From Leishmania panamensis (lineage: Eukaryota > Euglenozoa > Kinetoplastea > Trypanosomatida > Trypanosomatidae), in NCBI RefSeq assembly GCF_000755165.1, contig NC_025880.1, positions 1,271,509 to 1,335,508 on the forward strand: a stretch of DNA of 64,000 bases, written 5' to 3'. How positions within the stretch are numbered: position 1 is the stretch's first letter; the number at the start of each line of letters is the position of its first letter. A program made the position numbers and the translations under genes. This document shows, piece by piece, positions 51,897-61,990 of this stretch. Below the pieces are notes generated by a model that saw only the letters and a program-made list of their open reading frames with translations, had not been told where the DNA came from and ran no database searches.

Positions 51897-53637
51897 TCCA
51901 CGTCAGACACAAAAAAGCGTCACAGCGCTTCGGTTGACGGTGCCCCCGAGAAGCAGGAGCGGTATCGATGTGGGCCGAGTGGCCCGTCGCTTGTACAGCA
52001 CTACGCAAACCTTTGCGGCCGTCATACAGGCCTATGCGAGACGACGGACACGGGGGCATGCATCGTCATTGATGCCGATGGCAACCGTGTCTTGTTCTCG
52101 TACTCCTCGGGGTTCTTCCCCTTACGCGCATCATATTGGACAGGCACGAAATCTGGGGGCAGACTCGGTCGTATCTCGTCTCCGTCAGCGAACTCACTTA
52201 TACACACCTAAAGCGGCTGAGCGCAATACTGCGTGGCATTACATAGTATGAGCTGCCACCCTCGCTGAGCGCCAGCGCAACGGACGCGACGCACATGGGT
52301 AACTACCCTGTTACGAACCCTGCAGTCAAGATGCCCAAGGTCTCTCTAGAGAGTACAACGGCTACCATGTCTTCTCCCACTGTATTGGCGACCTCTCTGC
52401 CCCTGCTGTCACCTTCCTCAGCTCAGGTCCCATTTCCACTGCTGGCGACTCGTCGGCCAGTGCTCATCAAAGTGCTTCAGCCACAGAACGCTTCAGGCTA
52501 CGGCGGTAGCGTCCCCTACCAACAGCAGACCTTCACTCGGTGCCAAAGGGCACTGCGGCTCGTTCTCCCGCCGCCCCGTTCAGACACCACCGGGGACTGT
52601 TTCGGCTAGCAGCGCATTTTATGACCACCGCCTGCCGTGGCGCTCCTGAGCAGGAGAAAGCTGAGTAGCGAGGGCGACTCAAGAGCGGCTCCTACCCATA
52701 CCTCAGTTGCAACGTTGGTGTTGTCATTGTTCAGGGAAGTGGTGCCGCGTGCGCGAGAAATTCGAGGCAGCGTTTCAACTCGTTTGGGACTAGTCATGCC
52801 GAACGTGGCGATGATGTCACCGATCAGCATGTGGCAACGATTTCCTCTCCTGACCTTACGCGCTGTGCTGCCACGACCACCGGCGGTGGTGGCGTAGGAA
52901 CACTCGTGTAGGGGGCAGGCGCCGATGGTACGTGGGGTCCTGCAGTGGTGCCATGGTAGTCGCCAAGAGCAGTTCTTCAAGTTGACCAACAGCGGGGAAG
53001 GGGCACCCCTTTGATTCAGTTTCCGTTACGATAAATTCTTCGTGATTGGCACATGTGCTGGGCACTGACGGCAAGGCGGTGGCGGGCGTCTCGGCCGATG
53101 CCCTGTGCGATCTCTTGTGTGCAGCACTGGAGGTTGCACTCCTAGGTCGGATGGCCATACTGGGGGGGGGGGGAGGGAGGGGGGCAGCGGCAGCACACTC
53201 CGCTTGAGGGACACCGCACCAAAGACCAGCCTGTCTCAACGAACTTCATCGACAATGGATACACCAAAGAGGCTTTACGGCCGCAAGGCACTTCGCAGTA
53301 CTACGGCCCCGATTCGACGCCGTCACGCAGCTTCATTCCCTCTCGTTGTTTGACGCCAGAGAGCAGTGGCCGCAGCGTGCTTTTTCTCAAAACAGAGGCA
53401 TCTCGGAGGCGGCCACCTGCGATGTCGTGGAGCAGCCGCGCATCGGACCGCACCTCTGTCCGTCCATCGGGGACGCCATTCCAGGGGGAGGCGAACGTAG
53501 GCAGCAATATCGAGAGCCACAGCGGCTGTCTTTCGATGAGGAGTGGGTGGCGTAGAATTTTGCCTATGCTCAAGGTGCCGTACGCCGCGGCGCTAGGATT
53601 GGTTTCTACCGACTCGGAGAGTACTCTCTTTTGTTGA
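51897..53637 (+). pseudogene. Decayed protein gene with multiple frame breaks
   Basis: Coding-like composition continues for about 1.7 kb, but the open frame keeps changing. Segments include 51897-52211 (about 100 codons, no ATG, containing GACIVIDADGNRVLF); a shift near a G-run at ~52158 into a frame with TYTHLKRLSAILRGIT ended by TAG at 52244; 52301-52509; ~52458-52649 (ending AFYDHRLPWRS); 52792-52911; 53052-53207; and 53206-53637. Several in-frame stops and at least five shifts occur. Some lie at homopolymers such as the G-run at 53162-53184, so a few could be assembly errors, but not all. I do not recognise the original protein, and the kinesin-like motifs of the neighbours are not visible. 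Confidence 0.6.
53162..53184. repeat. G-rich homopolymer tract inside the decayed gene
   Basis: Two long G-runs and a short one are separated by single A residues. This is a likely site of slippage and one of the places where the frame could have been lost. Confidence 0.85.
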
Positions 53638-56600
53638 GGGCTTTCAGTACCAGTCGACATCCCCCTTGAATACCGCTCCAGTCTTCCTCACTCTTCCTCC
53701 TTTCTGCCATATTTGGGCCTGCGTGTGTGTGTGTGTGCGTCAGGCACCTATTCCCCTACCCCCCTCCCGAAAAGGTGCTCAGCGCGCATGCTAGACGTGT
53801 TAGACAAGGCAAGATGTGTGAAGAGGTAGGTGGTCACTTGTGGTGAATTTTTGTGAGATGCAATCACCATCACGACAGTCGCTACAGTGAACTTCCCCCT
53901 CCTCGCTGCCCATTCAGAGTGTTTAATGCGTTTGTCTCCTCGCCGTCTAGGTTTGCCGTTATGCCCACTGGTTTGTGTGCGCGGAGGTGCTGTGTGTCGG
54001 CAAGAGACGCCTGCTGTTCTCTCTGCGTCGATTTCGTTAATATTCGGGTTGTTCCGGTGCGCTCGAATATATTCTTATGTCTCATGCACCCTCCCCAGCC
54101 CGCTGTTCTTGATTACACCCAAGAGGGAGTTTTGTGTGTAACCCTGTCATATGCGTTGATTCCACAGCGAGCCTCTCTCCTCTGCCGACACACCAGATTA
54201 TATGGGGGAAGAGGGGGGAGGCGCGATCCAAAGGCGAATACGAGAGACGCATAAGCGCACGCACACGCACACCCATTCAGCGCATCGCCACGCGTACCGC
54301 TGACGCTCACGTAGCTGTGGAGGTGTGGTGAGAGAAGTGTCTCTTTTTGTTTCCAAACGCGTAGAGACGCACAGCCCCGTGCGTGCGTCTGTGGAGTTTC
54401 TCCGCTGAATTAGTTGTTCGTTCCATTTTGTTTACTACGCTGCCTTTTTTTTTTTCGCCTTCCACCGCTCTTTCATTTTTCTACTTGGGCAGCATTCCCC
54501 GTGGTAGTATTGAAGCGGAGTACGTACGAGGATTCCACGCACAGAAGGAGTGCGGAGCAAACGAGTTTCAGCCATGGTGCGAGGGACAGCGCCGCAGACG
54601 CTACCATGGTCCTGATCTCCTCAAGCCCTGCTGTGCTTCTCGCACTGACTGACAGGCAACGCCACAGTGCGGAAAATCTTGCGCAATTCCAACCCCCCGG
54701 GGTCATCGCAGGCACATGCATGGGCGTGCGATGCTAAGCAAGAAAAAATCTTAGCTCATCCAGAAGCACGCTTCTCCATCTGCGTGCGCAGTCACGCCGG
54801 AGAGAATGCGTTTGGCAGTGCTGCTCGATGAGCCTTGCACTCTTCCTCTTCTGTTTTTGCCTGCCTTGTCTTCTCCCCTCTTCCGGCTCACCAGCGCGCA
54901 TGTGCGACATCACCCCTCCGTCCTTCTTTCCACACAACTTGCGCATTTCTCTATTACGATTCCGTGTCCCTTCTTTGGACTCCCTTTGCGTTTATTTTCG
55001 GCGCTGCCTCTCATGCTTTGATGTGCGTCTGCCCTCAAAGGGGAGTACACCGTGCCATCACAGCGCATGCACATCCGAGGCACTGTTGTCAGCAGCAGCA
55101 GCAGCAGTATTCGTAACGTGAACACGCACAGCACGAGATACATTTTAAAAGAACGTCGCGCTCACAGCAGGAAGTGGGATCACACATCTCTCGCTTCAGG
55201 GTCGATACTCGGAACGACACGAGCGCACGCATACACATATCGGTTGCGCGCTGTATATTTTGCTTCTCTCACCCTCTTTATTGGCTGGTGAGGGGCGCAT
55301 CTATTCTCTGCCCCTGCCCCCTCCCTGTTCCTCTTTTCACTGATCATCCGTGTTACCGCAGCCCGCTCACTCCCGTTCCATCCGTGAAAAGCTTCGGTTG
55401 TGCTGTTGTTTCATCCCTTCTCTCCACTTGCTTGCTAGGAGAGAAGTCGATACACACACACAGTCATCGACTACCGCTCACAAACCCCCTACAACTAGAG
55501 GCAGAGACAATTCACGTTGTGTGGTCGCGCTTGCTGTTCTCCGTCAGCTTCTCTTTTTTTTTTTTGTTAATTTTGTGCGTTCGTCATCTGTCAAGGCGAG
55601 TTTATCTTCCGTTCTGGTGGTTAGCCCTTACATGCGTGCGACACCCTCGCTCGCCTTGTGTGTACGCTCTCATTTGTGTAACTTTTCGTTTCTGTTTTTC
55701 ATTCTCTACTCCTCAGGCGTGCGACGGCGTCTGTGCAGCTTCTGTTGTGTCGCCATCTTTTCTGTTGGTGGTGGTGATGAGAGGAGGGAGGGGGCGTAAG
55801 GCGCACACAAACACCCAAGCACGCGCTCCCTTTCATTGCCATTGCACTCGCTGCGGATACCCGTCCTTCGTCCTTCTCCTCTGTTCCCGTCGCTTTGACT
55901 AGCGCGAGTGTCGTCCGGCGCTGGCGGCGCGTCTGCTAATCTCCGCCGCAATAACAACAAAAAGAAAAGACAGAGGCAACCGCGGTTTTACCACGCACAT
56001 ATTGTAGTAGAGAGAAGCGCGAACTCGGAGGAGCTGGTCGCCGTGCTGTTTCGCTCGTCGTGGTTGTCGTCATCTACGCTGCTGATACCGGCAGCCTCTG
56101 CAAAAGGGCAAAAGTCGCACGTGCATGTCGGTGGAGGAAAAGAGGACGAGAAAGTTTGACTTTTGTGGAGGGTTTTTTTCTCTCCTGTTGTTACCATCTC
56201 GTATGCCGTGCGCTGACGCTCTCTAGCGTTCTCATTACTATCATCATTCATCGTGTGTTTCCACCACCACCACCACCACCTCTCTGACGTGTCTGAGGCG
56301 CTCTTTTTTCGCGTTTTATCAGCACTGCTGCCCTCCGTGTGTTTTGTATTTTTGAGGGAAACGTGACGGTGAGGTGGATGTGTCGATAACGCGTGTACGC
56401 CTTTCCTGTGCTTTGTGTTTCCTTCTTTGCTCCCCCTCTCTCCCCACTTCTTTCCTCTCGCTCCCCCCCTTTCCGTCTTTTGTGCGTGTGTCACCTGGTG
56501 TGTGTGTGTGTGCGCGCGCGAATGAGAGCTTGCGTGTTTACACAGTGTGTGTCCCTCCTCCTGACTACACGTGTAATTCCCTTCCTTTCATTTCTGAGGG

Positions 56601-56838
56601 GACAGTCGTGGGGTTATCGTTGAGGTGGTGATAGTAGTCCAAGGGCTTCCTACTTGTTCTCACTCTGGCTGGATCTACGCTCTGCTTTGGGAGCTCTAAG
56701 GTTCAGTCCGACGTAGCCGGAAGGGGAACAAAACCTAGAAGAGACCCCTGTGCAACTGCGGAGGCTGTGAGCACTTCTTCTTGCTCCTTTTTTACTTCCT
56801 TTGTCGCTCTCCATTCTACTTTGTATTCTCTTAAATCG

Positions 56839-56872
<34 letters not shown>

Positions 56873-58020
56873 ACGCTAGTGGGGACTGCGTGCAGCCTTG
56901 GCCCTGACAGTGCTGCCTCTGTGCAGGATATCCGCGCCCTCACTCTGCCGTACCTTTCTGCCTTACTCCTCTCTCCTCTTCTCATTTTCTCCATCTCCCT
57001 CATTGTTACGTCACGCGTCACCATCAACATACCTCCGCGCCTCCGCTCCCCCCTTCCTCCTTCCGTTGTGTGCCTTTCTGTCGGGTAGACTCGCCGGAGC
57101 ACTGTCGGTGACTTCTCTTTTGTGTTGTTTTGCGCCTTTTTCTCTCTTTTCCCCCTCTTGCTTGCCCGGTGTGTACAGCCGATTTATTCCAACGTTTCTT
57201 TGGTTCTCGCTATCATAGTTCTCTGCATCACCATCGCTCTGTCTTTCTTTTCATCAAGTTTCATCTTTTTCGCTTCAGTCATCGACGTGTACCTCAGACA
57301 CACGCACACTTACAAGAAGCACAGCGCGAGGCCAAGCCGGAGCAGCCCACTTGGCACGCCTGTCTCTCAGCCGTCTCTGGAGGATTTGGGAAGAAACCCA
57401 AGTGCGGACGTGACGTTCTTTGTTTTTTTTTTTTTCACCTCCCCCCTCCCCTTAGTGCGCGTGCGTGCCTGCGTATCTGTCACTTTCTTAGCTTTTCATG
57501 CCGTGCTAATTCCTTTCTTCTTTGCGTCTTTGTGCCTTTCCAAGTGTGCCGACTTCTTTTCCCGGTGCTCTGTCTGTTGTTTTGCGTGCTGTCGCCACTG
57601 CCTCATTGATGCCCACCGACTTTGCAATTCATCCAGAGCAGACCACCCTCTCCTCTCCGGTTGCCAACGGTGTGTACAGCTGTTCCCTTTTTTGTTTCTT
57701 TAGCGTGGCACCGAGGACGTTGGACTCGCTTTCGGTATCCCTCCTTCTCTCTGTTTCCGAACACCCCTAGCCTCAGTTAACACAGTCCCTTGTGCCTTCG
57801 TTCTCTCGACTCACAGCGACCCACCCACACACACCCACACGCCATCGTGAGGCAAAGCAGACATCACCCTCCCACCCCCTCCCCTAAACAGCCGCTACAA
57901 ACGAAGCAGAGGAGGGGTCAGCCAGTGTTGAACTCCGAGACGAATTCTGTGTTCTCGTGTGCCTCTGGTACCATGTGTGAGAGTGTGTGTGTGCGGTGAG
58001 GTACTTTTCTGTTTGTGGAG
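53638..58020. other. Spacer upstream of gene H
   Basis: A long, mostly pyrimidine-rich stretch. Slightly more balanced patches occur near 54530-54730 and 55020-55220. (GT)n at 56840 is listed separately. I see no supportable coding region. Confidence 0.55.
56840..56871. repeat. (TG)16 microsatellite
   Basis: An uninterrupted run in non-coding DNA. Confidence 0.95.
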
Positions 58021-58039
58021 TTGCACTTGCGGTGCTGAC

Positions 58040-58131
58040 TGCTCTGTTCCTTTTCTTTTGGTGTATTCTGTGTTTCCTGTCCTTCTGGTGCCCTACCCCT
58101 CGCCTCTCTTCTCGTTGATCTGTTCATCAAG
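58040..58131 (+). promoter_or_regulatory. Pyrimidine tract and possible trans-splice acceptor of gene H
   Basis: A strong T/C-rich tract ends in TTCATCAAG (AG at 58130-58131), two bases before the ATG. If that AG is used the 5' UTR is almost absent; an AG further upstream (before 58020) is an alternative. No ATG lies between. Confidence 0.35.
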
Positions 58132-58133
58132 TG

Positions 58134-61097
58134 ATGTCGGCGTATTATCAGATGCACTCTTCGCCAGGGCATCGACTGAAGCATGCTGCTACGCCTATAG
58201 GAGTCACACCCAGCCACGAAGAAGATGAGGTGAGGGGCCACCGCAACACTCCAGAGCTACAGCCCGAGGAACCACCAACGAGGCCGGCTGAGAAATGTGT
58301 CGATATGCCAACCAGAGTAGATGACGCTCTCCGACTAGGGTATACTACGACCTCGCCAATCGCAAGGCACGCCGTCAAGGAAGTCCCCACCTCCACAAGG
58401 GGTGTCGTGCCGATACAGGGGTGCATGGCGGTGAGCACCTCTGACAGCATCGGAAACACCGTTGTCTTTCACCCGCCTGACCGGGCAGTCGCTAGGATGG
58501 TGTCTGAACTGCTCAGCGTCAGCGAACACAAAAGCCTCAGCAGATGTGCCTCTTCAGTTAAGATTGGCACCGACACTGTGAACATGACACTTGTGGAGGA
58601 AGACGACGACGACGACGATGCTGAGGACAGGAACACCGAGAATGACAAGGCGGACGACAACGTGGACGGTGACGTGGTGATGTTCGAACTTTACAAGCCA
58701 ACGGAGATGCGCCGGCCCGAGAATGCATTCAGTGGGGGGTCGCCCCTCCCTTCGGTAGTACTGAGAATGCGATTCCCAACCGGCGGAGCATCTGAGCGTC
58801 GGTGCAGCGGCTCAAATGGATCGCGCGAGCAGGCTAGTGGACGGTATCTCACGCTTTCACAAAGTTCTCGGCTTGAGGATGCCCACCGGCTGGCGTCGCG
58901 TGGAGGGGAAATATGCAAGAGCAGTAACAGCTCTATCGACAGCTTTAGCGTCGAGGGGGCTGGGACAGCGTTCCAGTGCAGCGGACAGCCGCAGCGCATG
59001 GAGTCCTCCATGAACTCGCAGCTCTTCCACAAGTCGACGCGGCTGCGCAACGCAATGAACGCGCCTCTTGTCCGCGGTGGCAGCCGCTACGACTCCGTGA
59101 GGAGCCCCTGCGAATCCACGCAGGTGTCCGCTGATGTCGCAGCACCCACAGTGATGAATTTCAGCGGCCCTCACCTTCTCTCCTCCGATCAGATGGCGCT
59201 CTTTTCACACAGCCGCGGTCACAACCGACATAAGCACGCGAATCATCTCCAACTCCGCCAGAATCGCTGCCATTGCGATGGCAGCGTGGAGGCGGACGGC
59301 ACGAGGCAGCTGGACGGAATCGTGCTCGGCATGGCCTCCGTGGACCCCTTGACCGGCGACGGCGAGGCTGCCATGGCGTCGTCTCTATCGCCGACCGACG
59401 GTTTTGAACTTGTGCGGGCGCCGATTACGGGGCTGCGTGCGATGGTGCTCGGGAACGACGCAGTGGAGGAAGAGGAGGCCGCCGAGGACCCCGAGATGCG
59501 TGAACTGCAGTCCGAGCAGCTCAAGCGCTTCTGCTCAAAAGTGGTGCGGCAACACCGCGACGGTGCCGAGAGAGATGTATCAGCGCACGGCAACTTGCCA
59601 CCAACGTCGACAACAAGCGTCATTTCAACGCTGCAGACACAACAGGCTCTGTGCATGGACGCCATCGCTGCCGACAGCGTCGCTCTCGGACACGAAGTGG
59701 GTGTACCCCCCTTCTTGCAGTCGCCCGCTCTACGAGATGACGGGCAAGCCGCACAGATTCTTGAGAGCGTCTTGGCGAACAAGTTGAAGAAGCGAGGGAA
59801 GAAAGTGATGTTCAGCATGAACGGCATGGAACCGCACGACACCGAAGGCGGTGGCGCTGCACATCTGCCCCATCGCAGTAACCCGCAGTCCACGTGCGTT
59901 CGGCTACATCGTGAGCCGTCGCCGTTGGCGCTGCAATGCGGAGTCGCTCGAAGGACCCCCAGCAGCGACCAAGCAGAGGTCCCCAACTCTGTGGACGAAG
60001 CTGTGCCTGTACTACTGTTGCAAGCGCCGCTGGGGCGAGGAGCACCGAGCCTGTCGGTCACAAACACACCGCGGCGTGCGGACAAAGACGATGATCACCC
60101 TCTCACCCCTCTGCTCCCATCTCCGAAGTCTGCCACTTTAATGCAGCAGCAACAGCAGCCGGCGTCTGCTGAGATGTTGGCGACGATACCGCTGCACCCA
60201 GTGCCGCCGTCCGCGACCCTAGCGCAACTGAGCGTCTTCATGGCTGAGGACCCCCGGAAACGCCTTTCTTCTGTCGGTAAAATGTCAGAGATATCGAAGA
60301 GGAGCTGTATAGCAACCGTGGCACGCCTTGAGGGGACAGGCGACGCCATCGGGCTGCGGCAATCAAGTAACTTCCTTTCTTGCCACACACGGTCCTACGA
60401 CTCCCATCTTGCTCCACCGAACGTACTGAGCTCGGTGGAGGTGTGCCTGCCCGTCCAATACTCATCTAAGAAGGGGAGGACACAACAGCACCCGGCCCAG
60501 AGAAGCACGGGCAGCGCCTCTCCTGTCCACCGCATCGAGCAGGGGGGCCGTGCGACCTCAGCCTTCATGTCGCCATCGCTGCACACCGCGCAGGTTGTCC
60601 CAGAGCAGGACTTGGCCTCCGCGCCGACGCAGCCAGCGTGGACCACGACGCTAACGCTAACGACCGCTGCCGCTGGGCTGGCCACAGCGAAGCGGAACGA
60701 GCGGAAGGAAAAGGCCTACAAAAAAAGCCGGCGCGACGCAACGCACAAGAGCACGCTTTCTTTTCCGATAGTGAAATCACATGTTGTCGAGAAGGTCGTT
60801 CCACAGCTGCCAACGACACCTTCCATCCGCTCCCCCTGCGCGGAGTCGCCACGAGAGTGGGCCAGCGCCAAACCCTCCCTCTCGTCCTTCTCTGGCGACG
60901 AGGTGTCGTTGATGCTGCCTCCTGCTTTGGAGCGGCGCTTTTTCACCTCACACGGGAGTGCGGCAACCATGGTGGAGGCCGGTGCAGTAGTTGGCTCTGC
61001 CCGAGCGTCGTGTAAGCGACGAAAGAGTGACGCGATGAAGAGCCGAAGCTCAATGGTTGGCGACCCTGCTGTGCCCTCTTCCAGGAAACCCCGATAG
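58134..61097 (+). CDS. Large low-complexity protein of unknown function, gene H
   Basis: The product is 987 residues. The preceding codon is GTG, so the ATG at 58134 is the start. Residues ~155-180 are strongly acidic with a six-Asp run. Residues ~400-490 are more like a folded or helical segment (containing FELVRAPITGLRAMVLG, then EEEEAAED and a Leu/Lys-rich helix). Other parts are Ser/Pro/Thr-rich and probably disordered. A basic patch lies at ~850-870 (KRNERKEKAYKKSRR), and another basic cluster occurs near the end. No kinesin-like landmarks and no transmembrane segment are visible. I do not recognise the family. The frame is long, has no stop for almost 3 kb, and shows the same codon style as the other genes. 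Confidence 0.75.
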   Translation: MSAYYQMHSSPGHRLKHAATPIGVTPSHEEDEVRGHRNTPELQPEEPPTRPAEKCVDMPTRVDDALRLGYTTTSPIARHAVKEVPTSTRGVVPIQGCMAVSTSDSIGNTVVFHPPDRAVARMVSELLSVSEHKSLSRCASSVKIGTDTVNMTLVEEDDDDDDAEDRNTENDKADDNVDGDVVMFELYKPTEMRRPENAFSGGSPLPSVVLRMRFPTGGASERRCSGSNGSREQASGRYLTLSQSSRLEDAHRLASRGGEICKSSNSSIDSFSVEGAGTAFQCSGQPQRMESSMNSQLFHKSTRLRNAMNAPLVRGGSRYDSVRSPCESTQVSADVAAPTVMNFSGPHLLSSDQMALFSHSRGHNRHKHANHLQLRQNRCHCDGSVEADGTRQLDGIVLGMASVDPLTGDGEAAMASSLSPTDGFELVRAPITGLRAMVLGNDAVEEEEAAEDPEMRELQSEQLKRFCSKVVRQHRDGAERDVSAHGNLPPTSTTSVISTLQTQQALCMDAIAADSVALGHEVGVPPFLQSPALRDDGQAAQILESVLANKLKKRGKKVMFSMNGMEPHDTEGGGAAHLPHRSNPQSTCVRLHREPSPLALQCGVARRTPSSDQAEVPNSVDEAVPVLLLQAPLGRGAPSLSVTNTPRRADKDDDHPLTPLLPSPKSATLMQQQQQPASAEMLATIPLHPVPPSATLAQLSVFMAEDPRKRLSSVGKMSEISKRSCIATVARLEGTGDAIGLRQSSNFLSCHTRSYDSHLAPPNVLSSVEVCLPVQYSSKKGRTQQHPAQRSTGSASPVHRIEQGGRATSAFMSPSLHTAQVVPEQDLASAPTQPAWTTTLTLTTAAAGLATAKRNERKEKAYKKSRRDATHKSTLSFPIVKSHVVEKVVPQLPTTPSIRSPCAESPREWASAKPSLSSFSGDEVSLMLPPALERRFFTSHGSAATMVEAGAVVGSARASCKRRKSDAMKSRSSMVGDPAVPSSRKPR

Positions 61098-61950
61098 CCA
61101 GAGCAGGCACTCCCAGCTCTACTCGCGAGCTCCGCGTTGAAGCACATGCTGAAGTGGCGCGATGCCCAGACGACTGCCTGAGCGGTTGATGTTTCCGTCT
61201 CTTATTATTATTCAGCAGCTGTGTGCGAGAGAGCGCGTGCGTTGATTTAACGATGTCTGAGTTCGTTCAATTTGGCAGCACGACCTCGAGTTTGCTCCTC
61301 GCAGCTCTTCTACTTTGTTTGTTCAGGTGTGCGTTTGTGTCGTCGTGGATTGTGGGTGGGATCTGCTGCGGCAGTTTGTGCACTACCAGGCTGACAGTGA
61401 GAGGCGACCGCGTGTGTGCTGTCCGGCTGTGCGGTTGATGTGTTCTTTATTCTTTCGTTTTTTTTCGTTGTGGTCTCTTCTCGTCCCCTTCTCCTCGTTC
61501 ATCCCCCCGCTCCTACGAATCTTTGCTCGATTGAGGTGTGCGCGCGTTCCTGTGGGGTACGCACCGAGTCACCCTAAGGGATAGGTCACCGACACGGCAA
61601 CGGCGGTACGCGCGTGGAACTCTCTCCCACCCCCAAGACGCTTGTCGCCATGCGATGGGGAGGACTCCACGCGTTGTTGTCACGCCATGGAATGTGGCAC
61701 ACTTGCGAAGGATCTCTGGAATGAGTGCAATCTGGAGACGCTTTGCAGGAGTACAGCGCTGCTGATCCTTCCTGTGTGAAGCGCCCCCCCGCATCGCTGG
61801 CCTCAAGAGCGGGTAAAATCGATACTCTGCTGCCCACTCCTATAGACACGCATCAGCTGTTCCTCTCGCTGCTCGCTTACTCTCTCCCCCTTTTTCCATT
61901 ATTTGCCGACTATCGCACGCGCACACTGCATGAGCGCACAATTTCGTGCA
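61098..61950. other. 3' UTR of gene H and spacer before gene I
   Basis: Contains a balanced, GC-rich island at about 61530-61830 that could be a diverged retroposon relic, then a C/T tract at about 61856-61900. No convincing gene is seen. Confidence 0.5.
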
Positions 61951-61990
61951 AGCACCGAGTAGGCGCACGCCCTTTGCAGCTGCTATATGC
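61856..61990 (+). promoter_or_regulatory. Probable trans-splice acceptor and upstream ATGs of gene I
   Basis: A pyrimidine tract at 61856-61900 is followed by TTTCGTGCAAG (AG at 61951-61952). If splicing occurs there, the first ATG is 61987, four bases before and out of frame with the ATG at 61991. A further ATG at 61930 opens a ten-codon frame. These features make the start uncertain. Confidence 0.35.
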
